The notes beneath the pieces were generated by a model. That model saw only the letters and a program-made list of their open reading frames with translations, had not been told where the DNA came from and searched no databases. The translations under genes and the position numbers were made by a program. Shown here one piece after another: positions 25,560 through 33,504 of a DNA stretch of 64,000 nt; the first letter of the stretch is position 1; each line of letters starts with the position of its first letter. Source of the stretch: CBDCGS01 sp965216915 (lineage in GTDB: Bacteria; Pseudomonadota; Alphaproteobacteria; UBA828); contig CBDCGS010000011.1 of NCBI GenBank assembly GCA_965216915.1, forward strand, positions 1,426,001 through 1,490,000. Reading direction: 5' to 3'.

Positions 25560-25576
25560 TATCCGTATAGCGGATA
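25560..25576. promoter_or_regulatory. Candidate IclR operator 1 (TATCCG-N5-CGGATA)
   Basis: TATCCG-TATAG-CGGATA is a perfect inverted repeat with a 5-nt centre, in the 144-nt divergent spacer between iclR and the DadA-like oxidase. It begins one nucleotide downstream of the putative iclR -10 hexamer, so a bound protein would block initiation. The ten core positions ATCCG/CGGAT recur at 32301-32315. Confidence 0.6.
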
Positions 25577-25577
25577 A

Positions 25578-25606
25578 AATATGCGCTGTCGCCTGCCGGC
25601 TGACAA
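25578..25606 (-). promoter_or_regulatory. Putative sigma-70 promoter of iclR
   Basis: On the minus strand, TTGTCA (25606-25601) and CATATT (25583-25578) are separated by exactly 17 nt. Transcription would start near 25571, inside operator 1. Confidence 0.5.
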
Positions 25607-25675
25607 TGGCCTAGACGGTGGCTGCGACTAATTCGAGACTGCGGAAGACGAACCTCCACGCGGAGTCACAGTCCT

Positions 25676-26869
25676 ATGGCGATTGGCGAAAGCGTCGCGC
25701 AAGCTGACATCGTGGTGATCGGCGCCGGGATCATGGGCGCGAGCATCGCGTTTCAGCTCGCCAAAACCTCCGACCGCACGGTGGTCGTGGTCGATGAACG
25801 CCCACCTGTCGGCGGCGCCTCGGGACGCACATTCGGCCAGATCCGCCAGCATTATTCCAACGAGCTGATGGTTCGCCTCGCGATCCGCGGTTTCGAGGTG
25901 CTCGACGACTGGGAGAGCGAAGTGGGCTTCGGCGACCCGCGCTACGTGCGCCTCGGCTACATGCTGATCGTCGTCAAGGAACAGCTTGCGGCGTGCCGGC
26001 GAAACGTGGAGCTTGGGCGCTCTCTCGGCGTCGACACGCGCTTCGTCGGCCCAGACGAGCTCAAGGCGATCGAGCCTTTGCTGGACACCGCCGGCCTCGA
26101 GGGCGGCGCCTTTGAGCCGAACGGCGGCTATATCGACGTCACGCGAATGGTGCTGAGCTGGCTCGGCGCCGCGCAGGCACGCGGGGTTGCGCTCCTTCCC
26201 GGCGTCCGCGTCGAGGCGATCGCGACCGGGGACGGGCGGGTGCGTGGCGTCGCGACCACCGCCGGCCACGTCGAGGCCCCGATCGTCATCAATGCGACCG
26301 GTGCTTGGGCGACCGACCTGCTCGCGCCGCTCGGCGTAGCGGTGCCGATCGAGCGTCGCCGCCTCGACATGGCGTACCTCACCCAACAGCCCGGCAAGCC
26401 GACGATCGGCAATTGCATCACCGACGGCAATTCCAACGTCGTGCTCCGTCCCGACATGGGTCGTCGCATGCTTGCGGTCGCCTATGCTGGCGTCATGCCC
26501 GAGGTTGGCGACCCTCTCGGCGACGCGCCGCCCGCCGATCACGCGGCGCATCTCTCGCGGATCGACGAGGCATTTGCCGAGCGTTTGCCCGCCTGTCGCG
26601 GTGCGGTGCTCGAGCGGACCGTCTCGGGGGCGTACGACGTCACGCCCGACTACCATCCGATCCTCGGCTGGGCGCCCGATGTCGATGGGCTCTACCTTGC
26701 GGTTGGCTTCTCCGGACACGGCCTCAAGCTCTCGCCCGCGATCGGCGAGGTGGTCGCCGATACGGTGCTCGAGCGTACGCCGGCGTTCGACATCTCGCCG
26801 CTCCGCCCGTCGCGCTTCGCCGACGGCGCGCCGATGTATCTCGCCTACGGCCCGAGCGCCCGCGCTTGA
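25676..26869 (+). CDS. FAD-dependent D-amino-acid dehydrogenase / sarcosine-oxidase-like oxidoreductase (DAO family)
   Basis: 397 residues with the dinucleotide motif GAGIMG (16-21), a GGASGRTFGQIRQHYS segment near the isoalloxazine ring, and a C-terminal DVDGLYLAVGFSGHGLKLSPAIGEVVAD, typical of DadA/SoxB/glycine-oxidase proteins. It should oxidise a primary or secondary amine of an amino acid to an imine. It is divergent from iclR across the spacer that holds operator 1, so it may be under the same control. It converges with the amidase gene. Confidence 0.9.
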   Translation: MAIGESVAQADIVVIGAGIMGASIAFQLAKTSDRTVVVVDERPPVGGASGRTFGQIRQHYSNELMVRLAIRGFEVLDDWESEVGFGDPRYVRLGYMLIVVKEQLAACRRNVELGRSLGVDTRFVGPDELKAIEPLLDTAGLEGGAFEPNGGYIDVTRMVLSWLGAAQARGVALLPGVRVEAIATGDGRVRGVATTAGHVEAPIVINATGAWATDLLAPLGVAVPIERRRLDMAYLTQQPGKPTIGNCITDGNSNVVLRPDMGRRMLAVAYAGVMPEVGDPLGDAPPADHAAHLSRIDEAFAERLPACRGAVLERTVSGAYDVTPDYHPILGWAPDVDGLYLAVGFSGHGLKLSPAIGEVVADTVLERTPAFDISPLRPSRFADGAPMYLAYGPSARA

Positions 26870-26899
26870 GCCGCGCTCGATCGGCCGCGCGGCGGCCGG

Positions 26900-28390
26900 T
26901 CAGTCGAGCGCAGGTGTGCTGGCCGGGGCTCGGCGATGCTGCGTTGCCTGCTCGAACGCGTAGGCGAGCGCCAGCAGGTCGCCCTCGCGATAGGGCAAGC
27001 CGACGATCTCCATCCCAACCGGGACCCCGGCCGGCGTGAACCCGGCCGGCACGCTCATCGCCGGCATCCACGTTTGCGCCGCCACCAACGTGTTGGTCGG
27101 ATAGGTGAAGGTCGTCCAGCGACCCGCATCGAGCTCCGCACGCGTCGGTGATGGGATCTGCGTCGTTGGAAACACCAAGGCGGTGGCGCCAGCCTTCGCC
27201 ATTTCGTTGACCACGATACGCTGGAAGGTCTCGCGCGCCGTGTAGCGCGGGAGATATTCCGGATCCGCATACGGATCCTCCGGGCCTTCGACGACCGCCT
27301 CGAAGAGGTCGAGCGCCGGGTGGTACTTCTTTGCCTCGAAAATCTCGCGCACTGTCCTCATCGGAAGCTGTGGCCGACTCGCCAGGAACTTGTCGATGTC
27401 ATGGCGCGAATGGTTGATGTAGAGCGAGGTGTATTCGACGTAGTGTGCGCAGTCCGGAATATCGACGTCGACCAGTGTCGCACCGCAATCCGCAAGTGCG
27501 GCGAGAGCGCCTTGCATCACGCCATTGACCGCCGCGGCTTCGGCATCGGACTCGGAGCCGAAGAGCGCGCGCACGACGCCGATCGTGGCGCCCTGGAGCG
27601 CATTCGCATCGAGGCGTGCGGCATAGCTCTGCGGCCCGGCGATCGCGGCGGTCGCGGTGTAGGGGTCCTCCGGGTCGTAGCCGGCGAGCGCCTCGAGCAG
27701 AATTGCGGTGTCGGTCACGGTGCGGCACATGGGCCCTGCCGAATCCTGAAACACCACAAGCGGCGACATGCCGGTGCGGCTGATCAGCCCCGGCGTCACC
27801 TTGAGGCCAACGAGATTGTCGAACGAGGAGGGCAGCCGGATGGAGCCGCCGGTGTCCTCGCCCACCCCGATCGCGCCGAGATTGGCAGACACCGCGGCGC
27901 CGGTCCCGCCGCTCGATCCGCCGGGATCGCGGTCGAGGTCATAGGGGTTCTTCGTCGTGCCGCTCATCGACGAATAGCCGAACCACGATGTCGCGAAATC
28001 GGGCATCGCGGTCTTCGCAAGGATGAGCGCGCCGGCGTCACGAAGCTTCTTGATCGCCGTGGCATCCTTTTCGGGCACGTAGCCCGCGTTGGCGATGCAG
28101 CCGAACGCCGTCATGATCCCGGCCGTCTCCGCCTGATCCTTGACCACCACCGGGACGCCATGCAACGGCCCGATTGGTCCGCCCGCATCCGCCCAAGCAC
28201 GATCGAGCGCCGCCGCCTGCGCCTCCGTGTCCGGGTTGACACTGACAATGGAGTTGATGGTCGGCCCGCCTCGGTCGTAGGCTTCTATGCGCGCCAAATA
28301 TTGCGCCGCAAGCTCGACGCAAGTCAGGCTCTTCGAGCGATACGCGTCATGAATCTGGGCGATTGTCGTTTCTTCGACTTTGAACGTCAT
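26900..28390 (-). CDS. Amidase-signature family amidase
   Basis: A 496-residue amidase. The Ser-cisSer-Lys triad is visible with family-typical spacing: K84 (VVVKDQAET), S159 (DPGGSSGGTG) and S183 (DTGGSIRLP). ATG 28390 is preceded by GGGAGGCGGGG; the frame extends about 100 codons upstream but would run through the divergent promoter region and the neighbouring signal sequence. It probably hydrolyses an amide produced or imported by the surrounding genes. It is divergent from the ribose-type ABC transporter. GatA of the tRNA amidotransferase is less likely, as no gatB/gatC is present. Confidence 0.92.
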   Translation of the reverse strand: MTFKVEETTIAQIHDAYRSKSLTCVELAAQYLARIEAYDRGGPTINSIVSVNPDTEAQAAALDRAWADAGGPIGPLHGVPVVVKDQAETAGIMTAFGCIANAGYVPEKDATAIKKLRDAGALILAKTAMPDFATSWFGYSSMSGTTKNPYDLDRDPGGSSGGTGAAVSANLGAIGVGEDTGGSIRLPSSFDNLVGLKVTPGLISRTGMSPLVVFQDSAGPMCRTVTDTAILLEALAGYDPEDPYTATAAIAGPQSYAARLDANALQGATIGVVRALFGSESDAEAAAVNGVMQGALAALADCGATLVDVDIPDCAHYVEYTSLYINHSRHDIDKFLASRPQLPMRTVREIFEAKKYHPALDLFEAVVEGPEDPYADPEYLPRYTARETFQRIVVNEMAKAGATALVFPTTQIPSPTRAELDAGRWTTFTYPTNTLVAAQTWMPAMSVPAGFTPAGVPVGMEIVGLPYREGDLLALAYAFEQATQHRRAPASTPALD

Positions 28391-28478
28391 CCCCGCCTCC
28401 CACTGGGTGTCGTGGCCATCGCGCGCCGCAACGGGGTGGCGCTTGGGATCGCCTCTGTCGATAATGCCACGCGAACGA

Positions 28479-28495
28479 TGCTGCGCAAGGCAGCA
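28479..28495. promoter_or_regulatory. Inverted repeat TGCTGC-N5-GCAGCA upstream of the ribose-type ABC operon
   Basis: A perfect 6-bp inverted repeat with a 5-nt centre, 23 nt before ATG 28518 in the amidase/ABC divergent spacer. It could be an operator or a small leader hairpin. It does not resemble the IclR-type operators. Confidence 0.35.
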
Positions 28496-28517
28496 CGCAA
28501 CAGAGGGAGGACTACCA

Positions 28518-29606
28518 ATGCCAATGCCCCAGACCCTGCGGGCGAGGATGCGCAATCTCGCTCTCGTTTCGGCCACTGCCTGCATCGGAGTCAGCCTGGC
28601 CGTAAGCTCAGGCCTCGTGGACGACGTCGCGGCGGAGGATTTTGCCGCCAATGCCGCGAAAGTGCTGGCGTTCGACAACAGCGGCGCAAAACCGAGCAAA
28701 GCCTACCGCATTGCCTATCTGAGCGAGTGCGGCGTCAATCCCTACTGCACTGCGCGGTTGGAGGGGCTCGCGGCGGCGGCCGAGAGGTACGGCTTCGAGT
28801 ACAAGATCTTCGACGCCAACTTCAATCCGGCGACACAGCTCAAGCAGGTGCAAAACGCCGTCACCGAAGGCTTTGACGGCTATCTCTTCGCACCGACGGC
28901 GGCCGCCCCTTCGTGTTCCATGTGGTTGCGCGAGCTGAAGCCAGCGGGCGCGCCGGTCGTTTCGCTCGATCTACCCATGTGCGAGGACACCGAATACACA
29001 GAGGGTCTCGCCGGCACGGTGACGATGCAGCGCCAGGCCTATTATGACGCCCATATCGAGTACGCGTTCCAGTCGTGCGGTGGCGAGCCGTGCAAGGTCT
29101 CGGCGGTGGGTGGCTTCGTCGGATCCGATCTGTTCGGCTTCTGGGAGAACGCCATCAAGAAGATGGACGAGAAATATCCGAACGTGACCGTGGTCTCCGA
29201 TCAGCCCGCGAACTTCGATCCGCGCGTCGCCCTGCAAAAGACCCAGGACGCGCTCCTGGCGCATCCCGACATCGATCTGGTGGTGTCTTCGTGGGACGAC
29301 ATGTCGCGCGGCGTGGTGCAGGCGATCGAGGCCGCAGGAAAGAAACCCGGCACCGATGTGCGTATCTATTCCATCGGTGCGACCAAGGACGGCGTCGAAA
29401 AGATCAAGTCCGGTGTCTTCAACGAGACCACGGCGCTGTTGCCCTGGGAGGAATCCTACTACGCGGCCGTGGCCTTGATCATGGCACTCGAGGGCCAGCC
29501 GATTAACGGCTACGTCAACGAGGCCGACCTTCCCCGCGTCGCCGAGAGCACCGGCACGATCATGATCACCAAGGACAACGCGGACGGGTACGAGCCCAAT
29601 TACTAA
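28518..29606 (+). CDS. Ribose-type ABC transporter substrate-binding protein
   Basis: A 362-residue periplasmic binding protein with a cleavable N-terminal signal (hydrophobic LALVSATACIGVSLAVSSGL) and a two-lobed Peripla_BP_4/RbsB-like body (YRIAYLSECGVNPYC..., PVVSLDLPMCEDTEY, VVSSWDDMSRGVVQAIEAAG). Six cysteines in the mature part (for example ECGVNPYC, SCGGEPC) could form disulfides. AGGGAGGA gives a strong ribosome site. It is the first gene of a three-gene importer with 29628 and 31199. The ligand may not be a sugar, given the catabolic context. Confidence 0.9.
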   Translation: MPMPQTLRARMRNLALVSATACIGVSLAVSSGLVDDVAAEDFAANAAKVLAFDNSGAKPSKAYRIAYLSECGVNPYCTARLEGLAAAAERYGFEYKIFDANFNPATQLKQVQNAVTEGFDGYLFAPTAAAPSCSMWLRELKPAGAPVVSLDLPMCEDTEYTEGLAGTVTMQRQAYYDAHIEYAFQSCGGEPCKVSAVGGFVGSDLFGFWENAIKKMDEKYPNVTVVSDQPANFDPRVALQKTQDALLAHPDIDLVVSSWDDMSRGVVQAIEAAGKKPGTDVRIYSIGATKDGVEKIKSGVFNETTALLPWEESYYAAVALIMALEGQPINGYVNEADLPRVAESTGTIMITKDNADGYEPNY

Positions 29607-29627
29607 GGGCTCGCTCGGCGGCTCTTT

Positions 29628-31202
29628 GTGAGCACGTCCGGATCGAGCGATGGGGGAGTGGGCGCCGCCGCCCCTTCGCCCGCTCTGTCAACGCCCGGGG
29701 CCGATGGGCCGCAGGCTGTCCGGATCGTTGGTCTCTCGAAGGCCTTTCCCGGAGTGCAGGCACTCGACGGGGTCGACCTCTGTGTCGATGTTGGGGAGGC
29801 CCATGGCCTCGTCGGAGAGAACGGCGCCGGCAAGTCGACCCTGATCAAGATGCTCACGGGTGCCTACGTTCCGGACGACGGCACCATCGAGGTCTTCGGG
29901 CAACGGATGGGCCATCGCGGACCCCGCGCCCAGCAGCGTGAGGGTGTCGCCGCGATCTACCAGGAGCTCACGATCGTGCCGGAGCTCAGTGCGGCGGCGA
30001 ACGTGTTCCTCGGCCGCCCGATCCGTCGCGGTCCTTTCCTGCGTGCACGCGCGATGGCCACGCGCTTCGAGGCTCTGGCGGCGCGCCTCGGGGTCATGGT
30101 CTCACCGCACAGCCGCGCCGGCTCGCTTTCGGTCGCCAACCAACAGATGCTCGAGATTATGCGCGCTCTCGAAGCCGACCATCGCATCTTGATCATGGAC
30201 GAGCCCACCGCGTCGCTCGGCCCGCAGGAACGCGAGCATTTGTACGAGACCGTGCGCCGTTTGAAGGAGGATGGCACCGCGATCATTTACATCAGCCACG
30301 ACCTCGATGAAGTCTTGGCACTCTGCGACCGGATATCGGTCTTGCGCGAGGGTCAACTGGTCGACCGTCGACCGGCCGCCGATTGGACCAAGGAAACGCT
30401 GGTCAATGCGATGCTCGGCTCGGAATATCAGCCCGCGGCCGCGCGCGGCATCGACGTGTCTCGGGAGGAGCTGCTCCGCGCGGAGGGATTGACCGTTCCG
30501 GGGATGCTCGAGAATGTGTCGTTCACGCTGCATCGCGGCGAGATCCTCGGTGTCGCTGGGCTGGTCGGCGCGGGCCGCACCGAGCTTCTGCGCGCGCTCG
30601 CGGGCGCTCAGCCCGGCGCCACAGGGCGCATCCACATCGATGGCAAGAGCCGCCCTTTGCCCGGAAACGTGCGTGCCGCGCTCAAGCTCGGGATCGCGCT
30701 GGCGCCCGAGGACCGGAAGCTTCAGGGCCTGGTGCTGTCGCTCAACGGCACGATCAACGTCACGCTGTCGGACATGCACGGCGTCGCGCGCGCCGGCATC
30801 ATCTCCGAGCGCACGCGGAGGGCGGCCGCAGCCGGCGTTGCCGGACCGATCGCGTTCGATCCGGCGCGCCTCGGGGCGCCGACGGCGGTCCTGTCAGGCG
30901 GGAACCAGCAGAAGCTGGTCGTTGGCAAGTGGCTGCATCACCGTCCGCGGATGCTCCTGATGGACGAGCCCACCCGCGGCATCGATGTTGGCGCTAAAGC
31001 CGAGATGTTCGCCGTGATGCGGCGCCTCGCCGAGGAAGGCATGAGCATCGTCATGGTATCCTCGGAGCTTGAGGAAGTGATCGAGAATGCCGACCGGGTC
31101 ATGGTGTTGGCCAAGGGACGCCGCATCGCGGTTCTCGAGCGTGCGCAAGCCGACCTCGAGCGCGTCTTGAACCTGGTGTTTTCCGTCAAGGGCGAGGCAT
31201 GA
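29628..31202 (+). CDS. Ribose-type ABC transporter ATP-binding protein (two nucleotide-binding domains)
   Basis: A 524-residue RbsA/XylG-like tandem ATPase. The first domain has Walker A GENGAGKST, signature LSVANQQ and Walker B LIMDEPTASLG. The second has the degenerate Walker A GLVGAGRTE usual for this class, LSGGNQQKL, and LLMDEPTRGID. GTG 29628 is the start used. Its stop overlaps the permease start (ATGA 31199-31202), so the genes are translationally coupled. Confidence 0.95.
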   Translation: MSTSGSSDGGVGAAAPSPALSTPGADGPQAVRIVGLSKAFPGVQALDGVDLCVDVGEAHGLVGENGAGKSTLIKMLTGAYVPDDGTIEVFGQRMGHRGPRAQQREGVAAIYQELTIVPELSAAANVFLGRPIRRGPFLRARAMATRFEALAARLGVMVSPHSRAGSLSVANQQMLEIMRALEADHRILIMDEPTASLGPQEREHLYETVRRLKEDGTAIIYISHDLDEVLALCDRISVLREGQLVDRRPAADWTKETLVNAMLGSEYQPAAARGIDVSREELLRAEGLTVPGMLENVSFTLHRGEILGVAGLVGAGRTELLRALAGAQPGATGRIHIDGKSRPLPGNVRAALKLGIALAPEDRKLQGLVLSLNGTINVTLSDMHGVARAGIISERTRRAAAAGVAGPIAFDPARLGAPTAVLSGGNQQKLVVGKWLHHRPRMLLMDEPTRGIDVGAKAEMFAVMRRLAEEGMSIVMVSSELEEVIENADRVMVLAKGRRIAVLERAQADLERVLNLVFSVKGEA

Positions 31203-32191
31203 CCAGCGACGGCTCCATGGGCGCCCGATCGAGCGTCGTGCCGGCGGTCATCGGTCGCTATGGCGGCCAGCTGTTGCGCACCTACGGCATCATCATCGCA
31301 CTCTTGATTCTTATCGCGATCGTCGCCTACGGCAACCCGGCGTTCCTCTCCGACCGCAACATTTTCAACATGCTCTCGCAATGGGCGCCGGCCGGCATCA
31401 TGGCGATCGGCATGACTTTCGTGATTCTGACGGGGGGCTTCGACCTCTCCGTGGCGTCCGGTTACTCGCTCTGCGCCGTGACCGCGGCCGCGCTCGGCAT
31501 CGTCACCGAGCCCGAGCTTGCGTTCCTCGCCGCCATCGGCGTCGGTGCGTTTATGGGATTGCTCAACGGCATTCTCGTCGCCGGCGTTCAGATCAATCCC
31601 TTCATCACGACCGTTGGGACCGGCTTCATGATGGCCGGAATCACGCTCGTTCTGACGGAGAACGCGGCCTTCATCGTGCCGACGATGGCGTTCGGCGATC
31701 TCGGCGCCGGGCGCGTCGGCGGCTTTCCCTATTCGGGCATGATGTTGGTCGGCCTCATGGTGATCGGCGGCCTCGTGCTGGCCAAGACGGTCTACGGCCA
31801 GGCGATCTATGCGGTCGGCGGCAACGCCGAGGCGAGCCGGCTCTCCGGCATCCGTGTGCGCACCACGATCGCGAGCACTTACCTCATCTCCGGCGTGTGC
31901 ATGGGGCTCGCCGGCTGCATCACCGCATCGCAGCTCAACTCCGCCCAGGCGAACATCGACCCAACGATCATCTTTGACGTCCTGACGATCGTGGTGGTGG
32001 GTGGCACATCGCTCGCGGGCGGCTTCGGCTCCATGTGGCGCACCGCCGTCGGCCTCGGCATCATCGCGACGATCACCAACGGTTTTGTGCTGCTCGATAT
32101 CAGCGTGTACTACCAGGACATCATCAAAGGCGTCATCATCGTGGGCGCCCTCGCACTGGATGTCGTCGCACGGCGTTTCGCCGCGCGATAG
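31199..32191 (+). CDS. Ribose-type ABC transporter permease
   Basis: A 330-residue RbsC-like inner-membrane permease with about eight to ten hydrophobic helices and the family segment GGFDLSVASGYSLCAV, followed by GNAEASRLSGIRV, where the coupling helix contacts the ATPase. It completes the importer. Its end is followed by 167 nt that contain the promoter and operators of the BMP-type transporter. Confidence 0.94.
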   Translation: MTSDGSMGARSSVVPAVIGRYGGQLLRTYGIIIALLILIAIVAYGNPAFLSDRNIFNMLSQWAPAGIMAIGMTFVILTGGFDLSVASGYSLCAVTAAALGIVTEPELAFLAAIGVGAFMGLLNGILVAGVQINPFITTVGTGFMMAGITLVLTENAAFIVPTMAFGDLGAGRVGGFPYSGMMLVGLMVIGGLVLAKTVYGQAIYAVGGNAEASRLSGIRVRTTIASTYLISGVCMGLAGCITASQLNSAQANIDPTIIFDVLTIVVVGGTSLAGGFGSMWRTAVGLGIIATITNGFVLLDISVYYQDIIKGVIIVGALALDVVARRFAAR

Positions 32192-32259
32192 CGCGCGCAA
32201 ATTTGCCCCCAAACCGACGCCGATCAACATCTGGACATCGGCGCGCCGCCTGAGCGAGA

Positions 32260-32288
32260 TTGACACCGTTCAGGGTGCCGCCTATGGT
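32260..32288 (+). promoter_or_regulatory. Putative sigma-70 promoter of the BMP-type transporter operon
   Basis: TTGACA (32260-32265), a 17-nt spacer and TATGGT (32283-32288) form a near-consensus promoter. Its start site, about 32295, falls within the operator array that follows, a placement expected for repression. Confidence 0.7.
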
Positions 32289-32290
32289 AT

Positions 32291-32318
32291 CGGATGTCGT
32301 ATCCGGTTAACGGATACG
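32291..32318. promoter_or_regulatory. Candidate IclR operator 2: CGGAT/ATCCG/CGGAT half-site array
   Basis: Three alternating half-sites, CGGAT (32291-32295), ATCCG (32301-32305) and CGGAT (32311-32315), are spaced 10 bp apart, start to start. The right-hand pair is the centre of a longer palindrome, CGTATCCG-GTTAA-CGGATACG (32298-32318). The core ATCCG-N5-CGGAT equals that of operator 1 in front of iclR. The array covers the predicted transcription start of the BMP-type transporter. Confidence 0.6.
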
Positions 32319-32358
32319 TTTTGGGAGATGTGCGGAAAACCGCAAGGGAGGCAGAAGC

Positions 32359-33447
32359 ATGCTCAGGTCATTCCAGATCGTTGCCATGGCCGCGATCGTT
32401 GCGGTGGGTTTCACCGCAGGTGCGTCCGCCGATGCGTTTAAGCTGGATGGTGATCCGAAGCCGGCGTGGATCTATTTTTCCAACAAGAATGACGGTGGCT
32501 GGACGCAGGCCATTGACGAAGCCCGTATTCGGATGGAGGAAGCGCTCGGTTACAAGATCCCGTTCGTCGAGAAGGTTCCCGAGGTCGCGTCAGAGATCAA
32601 GCCGGCCGCAGAGCGCTACATCCGCCGCGGCCACAACATCATCATCGGCGGCGCCTTCGGTTATAGCGATGCCTTCAAGGAGCTCTCGGAGCGCTATCCG
32701 AACATCGCCTTCCTCAACCCTGCCGGGACGACCAACGGCCCGAACCTGCAGAGCTTCTACGGCCGGACCTACGAAAGCCAGTATCTCTGCGGCATCGTGG
32801 CCGGCGGCTTGACCAAGACCAACAAAATTGGCTTCGTCGCCGCGAACCCCTTTGGGCTCGTGAACTGGACGGTGAACGCCTACCTACTGGGCGCGCGTCA
32901 GGTGAATCCCGACGTCACCCTGACGGTGGTCTACACGGGCTCCTGGAACGACCCGGTCAAGGAACGCGCGGCAGCACAAGCGCTGGTCGAGCAGAACGTT
33001 GATGTCATCGGCCAACATGTCGACACACCGACCCCGCAAGTGGTCGCCGAAGAGAACGGGATCTACGGCACCGGACACCACCGCGACATGCGAGAATTCG
33101 CGCCCGTGGCGACGCAATGCTCGTCAATTTGGGTGTGGGACCGCTATCTGACGCCGACCATCGGCAAGATCGTGGCTGGTGAGTGGGAACCCAACCCCTG
33201 GGGCGATTTCGTGAGCATCAGCCACGGCGGCACCGACATTGCGTGCTGCGGCGACAAAGTGCCGCAGGCGGTGGTCGACAAGGTGAACGCTGAGCGTGAA
33301 GCCATTAAAAACGGCAAGCACGTGTTTCAGGGCCCGATCCTCGATCAAGACGGCAATGTGCGGGTCGCCGAAGGTGAGTCACCGACCGACGGAGATCTTT
33401 GGGGCATGGACTACCTGATCCAGGGTGTGACCGGCTCGCTCAACTAA
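32359..33447 (+). CDS. BMP-family (basic membrane protein) ABC transporter substrate-binding protein
   Basis: A 362-residue periplasmic binding protein with a signal sequence ending near ASADAF. The body resembles Bmp/PnrA/Med proteins (WIYFSNKNDGGWTQAIDEAR, YSDAFKELSERYPNIAFLNPAG, DVIGQHVDTP). Relatives bind nucleosides or purines, and some alphaproteobacterial members bind other N-rich compounds. It is the first gene of an operon with an ATPase and two permeases. Its promoter carries operator 2. Confidence 0.92.
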   Translation: MLRSFQIVAMAAIVAVGFTAGASADAFKLDGDPKPAWIYFSNKNDGGWTQAIDEARIRMEEALGYKIPFVEKVPEVASEIKPAAERYIRRGHNIIIGGAFGYSDAFKELSERYPNIAFLNPAGTTNGPNLQSFYGRTYESQYLCGIVAGGLTKTNKIGFVAANPFGLVNWTVNAYLLGARQVNPDVTLTVVYTGSWNDPVKERAAAQALVEQNVDVIGQHVDTPTPQVVAEENGIYGTGHHRDMREFAPVATQCSSIWVWDRYLTPTIGKIVAGEWEPNPWGDFVSISHGGTDIACCGDKVPQAVVDKVNAEREAIKNGKHVFQGPILDQDGNVRVAEGESPTDGDLWGMDYLIQGVTGSLN

Positions 33448-33504
33448 CCGCGCACATCGCCAGATCCGCGCTCCGGCCATCCGCACCACGCAGGGCCTTC
33501 CGAG

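Noticed and set aside
32197..32206. GCAAATTTGC palindrome after the ribose-type permease
   Set aside because: A 10-bp palindrome with no T-run or association with a promoter. Too short to claim, although it lies close to the supported promoter/operator region.
30938..32266. A 442-codon His/Asp-rich minus-strand frame
   Set aside because: It is antisense to the RbsC-like permease and the end of the ATPase. The His/Asp richness is the complement of membrane-helix codons, not a real metal-binding protein.
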